From: Elusimicrobiota bacterium
GTDB taxonomy: Bacteria; Elusimicrobiota; Elusimicrobia; UBA1565
Length of the DNA: 58,253 nucleotides
Direction of reading: 5' to 3'
Assembly (NCBI GenBank): GCA_003450735.1
Contig: DMEZ01000042.1
Location: 24,387-82,639, forward strand
Under the pieces are notes generated by a model. That model was not told where the DNA came from. It searched no databases and saw only the letters and a program-made list of their open reading frames with translations. Position numbers and translations under genes: made by a program. How positions within the stretch are numbered: the stretch's first letter is position 1; every line of letters starts with the position of its first letter. Shown here piece after piece: positions 43,259-51,355 of this stretch.

Positions 43259-45328
43259 TCAGCGCCCACCGAGGTGCAGGTCGGTCCGCGCCTGCTCGAG
43301 CTGGGTCTGCAGGGTCCGGACCTCCTGGCAGCTGAGCGTGCGCAGGAGGTTGACGCAGCCGACCAGGTACCAGTAGGCGGCGACCGCGTCGCGCGTCCCT
43401 TCGATGAAGGTGCCGCCCTTGCGCGCCGCGTCACGGACGTCGATCACCTGCCGGAAGCTCGTTGCGGCGGTGCCCAAAGTGCTCACATAGTCCCCGAGCA
43501 GGGGCTGGAAGACCACGTCGAGGCAGTAGGGGGTCTTCCAGATCCGACGGGTGCGCTCCTCCGTCCAGGATGCCTCGTTGTTCATGTTGGCGCCGTAATT
43601 CCTAGCGTAGGCCGCGATACCTGAACTGCACTCGATGCCGAACTTCGAGAGGTTCGTCATGTCGGTCTGCGCCTGCGCCCCCACGCCCGCCCAGGAGCTC
43701 GTCTTGAGCTGGTCGTAAGCGGCCTTCGTCGTGTCGAGGTAGAACTTCATGCCGTTCTGGGCGTCCTCCACCTGGGTGCGCAGCCCGCAGGCCCGCTCGG
43801 CCTCCGCGCTCCGGACGCAGGCCCCGTCCGCGGACGGGGTGCAGGCGTTGCAGCGGAGGGTCAGGTCGGAGTGGAGGGCATTGTAGTGCGGGACGAGGAT
43901 GTCCCGGTACGAGCTGTTCGCCCAGTCGGCCAGGTCCTTGCGGCCGTCGACGGCGTACTTCATCTGCTCGAAGCAGTCGAGGGCGGCCGGGTCGGTCTCG
44001 GCGAGGCATGCGACCTTGGTGTCCAAGACCTCCTTCATCTCGGCCATGCGCAGCAGGGCGTTCTCGGGCTCCTGGCTCTCCGCCTTCAGGCTCTGGAGGT
44101 CCTGCTGGAGCTCGCTGCCGGGGAGTTCTGCGGCCAGCCAGGCGATGTCGCGGTCGAGCCGCGCGGGGTCGTAGACCCCGGTCATGAGCGTGAAAGCCCG
44201 GTCCACCCGCGGCTTGAGCTCGCGGGCGATGTTCTTGGAATGATCCAGCAGGGGCCGGACGAGGGCGGTCAGGATGTCGTTCTGGTAGGTGACCGCGACG
44301 GCGCCGGCCTCGTTGGCCCCATACCAGTTCCAGGCCTCGCCCTGAGTCTGGCCCCCCGGCCCGGCGGTCGTTCCGCTCCCGGCGGTCGCATCCCCGGGCT
44401 CCGTCGGTGTCTGGGTGGGCTGGGTGCCGGTCAGGTCGGGCCCGTCTGGCTGCACGGAGCCGCCGGAGCCGCCCGTGGTCGCGGGCGTCTGGCCACCGCC
44501 CTGGGACGCATCCGCCGAGCTCGACGCCGTGGTGAGGCCTCCAGCCGAGCGGCTGTACTGCGTACGGGCGCCCCCGTCCACGCTCGAAAGGCTCGCCCGC
44601 CCGTCATAGGCGTCCCCGGTCGCCGCGGAGACGGCGGTTCGCCGCATGAGACCCGCCGCGGCAGCCACGCCGGGCAGGGGGATGGAGCGGGCGTAGGAGG
44701 GGTCCGCTCGGGCCGCCGCCTGCAGGTAGGCCTTGGCCTTGGCGACGTCCTTCTTTGTGACCGTGCTCTTGATGAAGCGGGGTGCGGGGCGCGATGCGCC
44801 CGCAGGAGCCGCTAGGGACGGCGCGCCCAGCGAGGCGCCGCCCGACCCCGCCCCGATCCGGCCCGAGGCCAGGTTGGACATGGATTCCTTGGCGAAGCCC
44901 CTGCGCTGGGGTTGGGCCTGAGCGCTTGTCTTGCGGCCGAGCTGGGCCGGCATCCCGAGCTTCACCCCTCCCGGCGCGGTCTTGACCGTCGAGGCGCCGC
45001 GGGCGAGCAGGGCTCTCAGGCGCGCCGCCAGGCCGCCTGGCTTGGAAGGCGCGGCCGACACGGGCGCGCCGGCTCCGGCCGGAGCCGGCGAAGCGGGCGC
45101 GCCGGAGCCCAGCCCGAGCGGCTCGGAGGGGAGCGTGGAGTGGCCCGCCTGCTGGGCCGTGGGCGACTCGGCACTCCAAGGCACGGTCCCGGTCGACGCG
45201 CTCTCCTCGTCCTGCGGCAGGAGCTTCCAGGCCAGCAGGGCGATGAGCAGGAGCCCGACAGCGCCGATGACGACGTTCGGATGGAAGAGCAGCCTCTTGA
45301 GGTTTCCCGCCGCGTTCCTGTCGTTCAT
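43259..45328 (-). CDS. Membrane-anchored helical-domain protein (paralogue 2 of the ECF operon)
   Basis: 689 residues. An N-terminal helix (about 18-34, VIGAVGLLLIALLAWKLL) is followed by LPQDEESASTGTVPWSAES, a long Ala/Gly/Ser/Thr-rich linker, a VTKKDVAKAKAYLQAAARAD motif, and a C-terminal helical domain of about 330 residues. A cysteine cluster (RCNACTP then GACVRSAEAERACG) lies in the middle of that domain and a YWYLVGCVNLL segment near the end. GGAAGG precedes the ATG, 25 nt after the preceding gene. DNA identity to 40540-42462 is high in places. Confidence 0.78.
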   Translation of the reverse strand: MNDRNAAGNLKRLLFHPNVVIGAVGLLLIALLAWKLLPQDEESASTGTVPWSAESPTAQQAGHSTLPSEPLGLGSGAPASPAPAGAGAPVSAAPSKPGGLAARLRALLARGASTVKTAPGGVKLGMPAQLGRKTSAQAQPQRRGFAKESMSNLASGRIGAGSGGASLGAPSLAAPAGASRPAPRFIKSTVTKKDVAKAKAYLQAAARADPSYARSIPLPGVAAAAGLMRRTAVSAATGDAYDGRASLSSVDGGARTQYSRSAGGLTTASSSADASQGGGQTPATTGGSGGSVQPDGPDLTGTQPTQTPTEPGDATAGSGTTAGPGGQTQGEAWNWYGANEAGAVAVTYQNDILTALVRPLLDHSKNIARELKPRVDRAFTLMTGVYDPARLDRDIAWLAAELPGSELQQDLQSLKAESQEPENALLRMAEMKEVLDTKVACLAETDPAALDCFEQMKYAVDGRKDLADWANSSYRDILVPHYNALHSDLTLRCNACTPSADGACVRSAEAERACGLRTQVEDAQNGMKFYLDTTKAAYDQLKTSSWAGVGAQAQTDMTNLSKFGIECSSGIAAYARNYGANMNNEASWTEERTRRIWKTPYCLDVVFQPLLGDYVSTLGTAATSFRQVIDVRDAARKGGTFIEGTRDAVAAYWYLVGCVNLLRTLSCQEVRTLQTQLEQARTDLHLGGR

Positions 45329-45353
45329 GACCTTCCCCCCGGCCCCACGGCCG

Positions 45354-47369
45354 TCAATGGATCAGCTCCGACTTCGCCTTCGCGATCTCCTCCATGCGCT
45401 TGAGCACATCCTTGCAGTCCTTGGCCTGGAGCAGATGGGTGCAGCCCCGGATGTACCAGACTCCGGCGACCTGCTCCCGGGCGCCCATCAGGATGTGCTG
45501 GGCCTTGAGGTCGTCGAGACCGCCGTCGGAGACGGCCTTGAAGCTCTTGGCCGCGTCCCCGTAGTAGACCAGGGCGCTCGAAAGCAGGTTGTTGAACTCC
45601 TGCTGCATGCAGGAGGGCAGGCGCCATGCCTGCGAGACCATGTTGGCGTCATCGTAGTTCTTCTTGTACTTGACGAACCAGTTCGAGAGGTCCGTGTTGA
45701 CCTGCTCGGAGGAGGCCGCGATGTTGCGGGTGTGCAGCTGGCCGCTGGCGTCCATGAGCTGCCAGAGAGGGAGCCGCATCTGGTCGTAGGCGTCCTGGAG
45801 CTTGGCGAGGTAGGATCCCGGGACCACCCCGGCGATGGCGTCGCGCACGCCGCACGCCTTGACGGCGGCCGGAGTCTTGACGCAGCCCATCTTCGGCTTC
45901 GGGACGCACTCGGCGCAGCGGGCGGCCAGGTCGGACATGTCCTCGGAGTAAGCCGCACCCAGCTCGCCGAGGTAGAACTGGAGCTCGCGGGCGCGGATGT
46001 CCCGGGCCGAGGACACCGCGTTGACCGTGTCCTCGAAGCAGAGCCAGGCGTCCTTGTTGGCCGAGTCCATGCAAGCGACCCGGGTCTCGAGCGCTTTGCG
46101 CATGCGGCCGAGGGCGTTGAACAGCGAGTCCTCGGAACCCTGCTCGGCCTGCATCCGCGAGAGGCAGTCCAAGATGCGGCCGCTGTGGTTGGAGCTCAGC
46201 CAGGAGATGTCCCCGCCCAGGCGCCCCGCGATGGATTGGACGTCGTCGTGCGCCCGGGCGACTCGGGGCTTCATGATGTTCGCCATGTTCCGTGAGTGCT
46301 CGGCCTCGATGCGCACCAGCCAGGTATCGATATCGTCGGCGTACTTCACGGCGTCGGCCACGGCCTGCTTCTGGAGCTGGACGTCCCAGGTCCACTCCGG
46401 CTCGGCCGGCTTCTGAACGGTCTGGCCGGTCGTGGTCTGCTGATCCGGAAGCGCCCCGGGGGGCTCCTCGTCTGCGAGCGGCTGGGCATCGCCCTCCGCG
46501 GCGGCCCCGGGAGCGGGCGCGGGCGCGCCTCCCTCGCCCCCTCCGGTCTGCGTTCCGGCGGCCCCGCCGCCCGAAGAGCCGGTCGTCTTGCCCTCGCCCC
46601 CGCCCGACATGCCGGCTCCGCGGGACTTCTTGGACGAGAGGCCGGCCGCCGGCCCCCAGCCGCGGGTCTCTATCGCTTCCTGGGCCGCCTGGGCTACGGA
46701 AGCCCTGGAAGCGACGCCCTTCGAGCCTCCCTGATACTCGCCGGACATCCCGTGGAAGGGGGTCGCCTCCCTGGTCAGGGCCTCCTTGAGGAAGGCCTTG
46801 GCCCAAGCCACGACCTTCTTGACGGCCGGCGGAGCGTAGAACGGCTTCGGCCGGGCCCCGCCGCCCGGAGACTCGATCGACGGCGAAGCGGCCAGGGTCA
46901 GGGCGCTCGTGGCCCCGACGAAATCCGAGCCCTTCTTCACGACCGGAGCCTGCCCCACGCTCTGGCGGCGTGGAGCCGCCGCTCCACGCTCGACGGGCAT
47001 CGCCAGCTTGGGGACGGACTGGAGCTTGGCGGCGCCCTTCCCATGCAGGAAGCGGCGGATGGAGGCGAGAAAGCCGCTCTCTTTGCGCTGCCGGCCGGCC
47101 GTCGAGCCCGGGATGAAGGGGGCCTGGACGTCCCCTCTCTCTTCTTCTCCGAGCTCGACCCTCTCCCCGGGCAGGGTGGAATGTTCTACCCCCTCCTGCG
47201 AAGTGATGCTCATGTTCCAGGGAGTCTGGAGGTCGGAGGGCTTCTCCGGCAGGTACTGCGCGAGCACGAGCAGGACGAGGCCCAGCACCCCGAGCGCGGC
47301 CGCAACCTTGGGGGTGGCCAGCTTATTGAGCCGGTCTTTGAGCGGCGGCTTGGGCTTCTGCTCGTTCAC
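45354..47369 (-). CDS. Membrane-anchored helical-domain protein (paralogue 1 of the ECF operon)
   Basis: 671 residues from GTG at 47369, which overlaps the stop of the anti-sigma-like gene (GTGA). One helix (about 20-37) is followed by LPEKPSDLQTPWNMS and HSTLPGE, a linker with VKKVVAWAKAFLKEAL and FHGMSGEYQGG (both also in the anti-sigma-like protein), and a helical C-terminal domain starting at WTWDVQLQKQ. The cysteine cluster RCAECVP plus GCVKTPAAVKACG matches that of paralogue 2, and GVWYIRGCTHLLQAKDC lies near the end. Function unknown. Confidence 0.78.
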   Translation of the reverse strand: MNEQKPKPPLKDRLNKLATPKVAAALGVLGLVLLVLAQYLPEKPSDLQTPWNMSITSQEGVEHSTLPGERVELGEEERGDVQAPFIPGSTAGRQRKESGFLASIRRFLHGKGAAKLQSVPKLAMPVERGAAAPRRQSVGQAPVVKKGSDFVGATSALTLAASPSIESPGGGARPKPFYAPPAVKKVVAWAKAFLKEALTREATPFHGMSGEYQGGSKGVASRASVAQAAQEAIETRGWGPAAGLSSKKSRGAGMSGGGEGKTTGSSGGGAAGTQTGGGEGGAPAPAPGAAAEGDAQPLADEEPPGALPDQQTTTGQTVQKPAEPEWTWDVQLQKQAVADAVKYADDIDTWLVRIEAEHSRNMANIMKPRVARAHDDVQSIAGRLGGDISWLSSNHSGRILDCLSRMQAEQGSEDSLFNALGRMRKALETRVACMDSANKDAWLCFEDTVNAVSSARDIRARELQFYLGELGAAYSEDMSDLAARCAECVPKPKMGCVKTPAAVKACGVRDAIAGVVPGSYLAKLQDAYDQMRLPLWQLMDASGQLHTRNIAASSEQVNTDLSNWFVKYKKNYDDANMVSQAWRLPSCMQQEFNNLLSSALVYYGDAAKSFKAVSDGGLDDLKAQHILMGAREQVAGVWYIRGCTHLLQAKDCKDVLKRMEEIAKAKSELIH

Positions 47370-49495
47370 TGGAACCCCGCCAGGCCGGCCGTGAACTCGT
47401 TCTGGGCGCTCTCGATCTGCCCGCCCTCTTCGCAGGTGCGCGCTCCGAGATACATCACCGCGCCGCGCACGCACCAGAGCGACTGGATCTGGGAGCGGAC
47501 CCCGAGCAGGAAGTGCTCAGCCCGCTGGTCATCGCTGAGCCCATCGCGGCCCATAGCGGAGAACTCGGCCGCCGCTTCCGACTCGCGCAGGACGGCTTCG
47601 GCCGCGACTTCCCCGAAGCGCCTGCGCAGGCAGGCGGGCAAGGCCCAGGCCCGGTACGCCTCCTCCGGCCGCTCGTAGCTGCGGTTGTAGCCGATGAGCC
47701 AGCGGTCGAGGGCTTCATGGACCAGCGCGGAGGCCTGCCCCAGCTCCCGGGCCCTCTGCTGTCCCTCCTCCCCCCAGAGCTGCCAGGCGCTGGTTTCCAG
47801 GCTCTCCCTCGAGCGGTCCAGGCGGGCGAGGTATTCGGCGAGGGCCTCGCGCTCGCGAGCCTCCAGACGCTCCCTATCCGCCTCGTAGCTGGCGCGGTAC
47901 TCGTCGGCATAGTGGGCGGCCTCGCGCGCCTTCAGCTCGCGGGAGGCCACCGCCTGAGCCGCGAGCCCCAAGCGCGTCCAGGCATCGAGGTCGTCGGTGC
48001 TCAGCAGGCGCGCGCCCGCCGAAAGGCTCGCTGCGTCCGCGTCGAGACGGCCGAGCAGGGTATCCGACGAGCTCCGTCCCGCATACTCGCTCCGGATGCC
48101 CTTGAGGTCGGCCAGGACGCGGCTCTGCGGGAAGCGCTGCTCCAGCCATCGGATGTCGTCCCCGCTGGAGAACAGGATGGTGCGGAGGCCTTCGGCTCCC
48201 TCCCTCGTCCGGGGCTCGGCCAGGCTCAGGAGGCTCTTGGCGTGCTCGACCATCGGCCGGAGCAGGTCCTGCTCGAGAGTGCGCTGGTACGCCACCGCGT
48301 CGGCCCGGGCCTGAGCCAGGTCGTCGTCTGTCCAGGCTTCGGCCGGCGCGGGCTCGGCCGGCGCCTGCGGGGCGCCCGCGATGGATGCGATCTCCGGGAC
48401 GGCCCTGCGCAGCTTGGCGGCGCTGTCGCTGTTGAGCTTCCCGAGGAAAGCCGTGAGGACCTCCCGGTCCTTGAGGACCTCCGGCAGGTAGCGGGTCTCC
48501 TGGGGAGCGTCCATCCTGCGGAAAAGCGAATCGAGCAGGCTCCCGTCCAGTTCGCGGATGAACTCCAGCGCCGCGTCCCTGGACATGGAGACGGGCCTCA
48601 GCAGGCCGAAGACGTCCTCGAGGTCGAGCCGTTCGGGGGAGCGCGAGAACTCCTGCATCCAGGCGTTGACGATGCGGCCCAGCATGGCCGAGCCGGAAGG
48701 CATCCCGCCGGCGGCCGCCTTGACGGAGGAGCGGCCCTTGCTCCCGGCGCCCCCGCGGCCGTAGGTCCCGGACATCCCGCGGAAAGCGGCCCGCTTCCCG
48801 TCCGCCGTCTCCTTGATGACCGCCTCGGCCCAGGCGAAGTCCTTCCTCTTGATCCCGCTGGGCATGGGGAGCGGCGGGGCCTTCCCCGAGGAGCCCGAGA
48901 GGCCGGCGCCCATGCCCGGGATGGACGGCGCTCCGACGGACGGGCGTGCCTCGACCAGGGTCAGCGTCCGGCGGATCCGCGCCCGACGCCAGGCCATGGC
49001 GCCCTTCGCGGGAGCCTTGGGAGCCCGGGCGGTCTGCGTCCCTCCGAGGGTCCTCGCGCCGACGGGCGCGGGCGCGGCCGCCCGCGCGGCGGGAGAAGAC
49101 GCCGGGGCAAAGGCCAGGGACGCTTCGCCGGGGCGCGCGCTCTTCGGAGCCGGCTTCCAGAGGATGAGCAGCGCGACGGCCGCGGCGCCGGCGAGCGCCA
49201 AGCCGCCCAGCGCCCAGGGGCGCTCCCACCACGCCTGTCCATCCCGGGCCCGGATATCCATAGACCGTTCCATGCGGATCGCTTCGACGACTTTCTCCTG
49301 GAACGCCGGCGCCCGCTCCGGAGGAACGCAAGCCAGAAGGCCCGGCAGGCGCTCGTGCAGCCGCCGGTCCCCCTCCCGGGCGGCCCGGCATGCGGGGCAG
49401 GCTTTCAGATGGGTCTCCAGAGCGGAGGCCGCATCGGCTGAGAGTTCCGCGTCCAGAGCGTCTTGGACGGCTCGACGAGCCTCGTCGCAGTTCAT
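47366..49495 (-). CDS. Zinc-finger anti-sigma-like membrane protein with long extracytoplasmic helical domain
   Basis: 709 residues. The cytoplasmic N-terminus has the anti-sigma zinc finger: Cys3, then HLKACPAC (His-x3-Cys-x2-Cys near residues 29-36). A transmembrane helix (about 90-108) leads to a very long outer part: a linker with IKRKDFAWAEAVIKE and FRGMSGTYGRGG motifs shared with the neighbour, and a helical C-terminal domain (about 390-709) related to the other three paralogues (WTDDDLAQARADAVAYQRTL, ALPACLRRRFGE, SLWCVRGAVMYL). The start overlaps the ECF sigma stop (ATGA). It probably holds the sigma factor until the envelope structure signals. Most zf-HC2 anti-sigma proteins are far shorter. 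Confidence 0.85.
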   Translation of the reverse strand: MNCDEARRAVQDALDAELSADAASALETHLKACPACRAAREGDRRLHERLPGLLACVPPERAPAFQEKVVEAIRMERSMDIRARDGQAWWERPWALGGLALAGAAAVALLILWKPAPKSARPGEASLAFAPASSPAARAAAPAPVGARTLGGTQTARAPKAPAKGAMAWRRARIRRTLTLVEARPSVGAPSIPGMGAGLSGSSGKAPPLPMPSGIKRKDFAWAEAVIKETADGKRAAFRGMSGTYGRGGAGSKGRSSVKAAAGGMPSGSAMLGRIVNAWMQEFSRSPERLDLEDVFGLLRPVSMSRDAALEFIRELDGSLLDSLFRRMDAPQETRYLPEVLKDREVLTAFLGKLNSDSAAKLRRAVPEIASIAGAPQAPAEPAPAEAWTDDDLAQARADAVAYQRTLEQDLLRPMVEHAKSLLSLAEPRTREGAEGLRTILFSSGDDIRWLEQRFPQSRVLADLKGIRSEYAGRSSSDTLLGRLDADAASLSAGARLLSTDDLDAWTRLGLAAQAVASRELKAREAAHYADEYRASYEADRERLEAREREALAEYLARLDRSRESLETSAWQLWGEEGQQRARELGQASALVHEALDRWLIGYNRSYERPEEAYRAWALPACLRRRFGEVAAEAVLRESEAAAEFSAMGRDGLSDDQRAEHFLLGVRSQIQSLWCVRGAVMYLGARTCEEGGQIESAQNEFTAGLAGFQ

Positions 49496-50031
49496 GCGCC
49501 CGCCTCCGTCGGCTCCAGGACCCTCTTCAGCCTGCTGCGGGCCCGGAAAAGCCGGAGCTTGACGGCGCTCTCGCCGATGCCCAGGACCTCGGCGATCTCG
49601 GCCACCCTCATGTCCTGCTCGTAGCGCAGCCCGAGGACGGCGCGGTCATGCGCTTCCAGCTCTTCGAGGGCCCGGCGCAGGCGCTCGGCCTCCGAGGCCC
49701 GCTCGGCGCTCTCCTCGACACCGGCCTTCGGATCGGACTCGCCGTCGGCCGCGGAGAGAGGGCACTCCCTCTTCTTGGCGTGGGCGCGGGTGAGCGCGCA
49801 GTTGGCGGCGATGCGCAGGATCCAGGGAAGGAAGGGGCGCTCCGCGTCGAAGGAGTCGAGCGAGCGGTAGGCCCGCAGGAAGGCCTCCTGGCAGGCGTCC
49901 TCGGCCTCGCCGGTGTCGCCGGTGATGCGGAAGGCCAGGCGGTACGCCGCCGTCCCGTAGAGCTCCATCAGCCTAGCGAAAGCCCGCTCGTCGCCCTGCC
50001 GTGCGCTGAGAACATGGTCGCGGTCCCTCAT
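49492..50031 (-). CDS. ECF-type RNA polymerase sigma factor, head of the envelope operon
   Basis: 179 residues. Region 2 (residues about 18-80) shows DACQEAFLRAYRSLDSFDAE and the WILRIAANCALTRAH element; region 4 (about 115-172) shows HDRAVLGLRYEQDMRVAEIA and a LGIGESAVKLRLFRARSRLK helix-turn-helix. It is followed by its zinc-finger partner with a 4-nt overlap. The upstream region has a TGTAACC/GTAT promoter pair typical of ECF control, so autoregulation is likely. No strong Shine-Dalgarno precedes the ATG. Confidence 0.93.
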   Translation of the reverse strand: MRDRDHVLSARQGDERAFARLMELYGTAAYRLAFRITGDTGEAEDACQEAFLRAYRSLDSFDAERPFLPWILRIAANCALTRAHAKKRECPLSAADGESDPKAGVEESAERASEAERLRRALEELEAHDRAVLGLRYEQDMRVAEIAEVLGIGESAVKLRLFRARSRLKRVLEPTEAGA

Positions 50032-50043
50032 CCCATCTACCCT

Positions 50044-50073
50044 AGATACTTTAGCAAAACCGAATCGGTTACA
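50044..50073 (-). promoter_or_regulatory. ECF-type promoter of the sigma factor operon
   Basis: On the - strand: -35 TGTAACC (50067-50073), 17 bp, -10 GTATCT (50044-50049). The ATG at 50031 is 12 nt past the -10. Confidence 0.65.
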
Positions 50074-50084
50074 GGGTGTAACCG
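50066..50084. repeat. Perfect inverted repeat in the divergent promoter region
   Basis: CGGTTACA-GGG-TGTAACCG, 8-bp arms around 3 bp. Each arm is the -35 of one divergent ECF promoter. An extra half-site AACCG (50058-50062) forms a second small inverted repeat with CGGTT (50066-50070), so a bound regulator is an alternative reading. Confidence 0.7.
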
Positions 50085-50106
50085 GTCCTGAGTTTTTCGA
50101 GTATTA
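50077..50106 (+). promoter_or_regulatory. ECF-type promoter of the six-cysteine protein operon
   Basis: On +: -35 TGTAACC (50077-50083), 17 bp, -10 GTATTA (50101-50106), the mirror image of the sigma operon promoter. A sigma-70-like TAGAAT at 50111-50116 is a possible second start. Confidence 0.65.
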
Positions 50107-50125
50107 ATGTTAGAATCACCCCGTC

Positions 50126-51355
50126 ATGAAGAAGATCGATGTCCGCTGGTTCTACCTGGTCATCCCGGCCTTCCTTTCCATCTTTTTCCTGCTTCCCAAG
50201 GAGTTCTGGATGAGCCTGCCCGGAGCGCGCCTGCTGGGCCTGGGGGAGTCCGAGAGCTCTTCCGTCAATTCCATCCCTTGGACAGACCGCTCCGCCCGGG
50301 AGCCGAGCCCTCCCCCCCTCGCGGACAGAAAGCACGAGTGGATGCCGCCCGTCGGCAGGCTCGATAAGGGCAAGGCGGCGGTGGCTCCCAGCACCTGGAC
50401 CATCCGGGCCAAGCCCAACGAGAAGGAGTTCGCCGAGCAGACCCTCAACGGCAAGAGCATCCGCAAGGAGCTCGAGAAGGCCCTCCGGGACTCGCAGAAG
50501 GACGATAAGAAAGGAAAGGGAGCCGGCGGCAAAGCGGATGCGAAGCAGGCCGCGGGCAAGGGCGAGGAAGCCCCCGACGCGGATTGGCCGCGCATCGGCG
50601 GCCCTTCCGGCGGCACGAGCGGCGGAGCCTCCAGCGGCGCGACGGGAGCCGCCGGCGCCCAGGCCGCAGCGGGAGTTGCCGGGCAGGGACCCGGCGCCAA
50701 AGCGGGCTCCGTGGCCCCCACCGCGCCCGCCAAGCTCGCGGCCCTGCCGCGGAGCACCGCTGGCTCGGGCGCAAGCCAGCCCCGCGCCGTCTCGGCCGTC
50801 GGAGTCTCCAAGGCCGGGGACGCTTCCCAGACCCAGACCTCCGGAGGCGCCTCCCGGACCGGGACGAGTACCCAGGGGAGCGGCACGACCACCGGCACCC
50901 CCGCCTTCAGCTCTCTGGGCACCACGGGCAGCCACGGCGGCACGACGGGCGGCGCCGGGACGGGCGGGGTGCAGCAGGACGGGCCGGGCGGTCCGACGAC
51001 GAACGCCGGGACCACTCCAGGGACAACGGGCATCGGCACCACCCAGGTGGGCGCCCCCGACACGGGGCCCGGCGCCCCGGCCGACGGCGAGCCGGAGGTC
51101 GAGGGCACCGACGAATGCACCCCGGTCCAGGAGAACTGCGCCGAGATCTTCGCGGACTACGACCAGAAGATCGAGCTCATCGAGCTCAAGATGTCCCTGT
51201 GCACCAAGTGGGTGTCGCAGGACAAGGGGATGGTGCAGGTCGTCGACCAGGACTGCTTCAACAAGTGGATGGTCGAGCTCAACAGGCTGAGGGGCGAACG
51301 GGACGACGCCGCCCGCGAGTGCCAGACCCGCCAGGCGGCCTGCCCGGCACGCTGA
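50126..51355 (+). CDS. Membrane-anchored protein with C-terminal six-cysteine domain
   Basis: 409 residues. N-terminal helix (about 8-26) then LGLGESESSSVNSIPWTDRS, a Lys-rich charged part with a short helical stretch (about 95-130), about 200 residues of Gly/Ala/Thr/Ser low complexity, and a C-terminal six-cysteine domain (C-x6-C-x20-C-x17-C-x21-C-x6-C) with DYDQKIELIELKMSLCTKW and LNRLRGERDDA. Paralogue of 32766-34031. First gene of the operon divergent from the ECF sigma factor. The stop overlaps the next start by 1 nt. Confidence 0.8.
   Translation: MKKIDVRWFYLVIPAFLSIFFLLPKEFWMSLPGARLLGLGESESSSVNSIPWTDRSAREPSPPPLADRKHEWMPPVGRLDKGKAAVAPSTWTIRAKPNEKEFAEQTLNGKSIRKELEKALRDSQKDDKKGKGAGGKADAKQAAGKGEEAPDADWPRIGGPSGGTSGGASSGATGAAGAQAAAGVAGQGPGAKAGSVAPTAPAKLAALPRSTAGSGASQPRAVSAVGVSKAGDASQTQTSGGASRTGTSTQGSGTTTGTPAFSSLGTTGSHGGTTGGAGTGGVQQDGPGGPTTNAGTTPGTTGIGTTQVGAPDTGPGAPADGEPEVEGTDECTPVQENCAEIFADYDQKIELIELKMSLCTKWVSQDKGMVQVVDQDCFNKWMVELNRLRGERDDAARECQTRQAACPAR

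Noticed and set aside
50058..50084. Reading the inverted repeats only as a repressor operator
   Set aside because: The outward symmetry extends to matched 17-bp spacers and GTAT elements, which an operator does not explain; kept only as an alternative.
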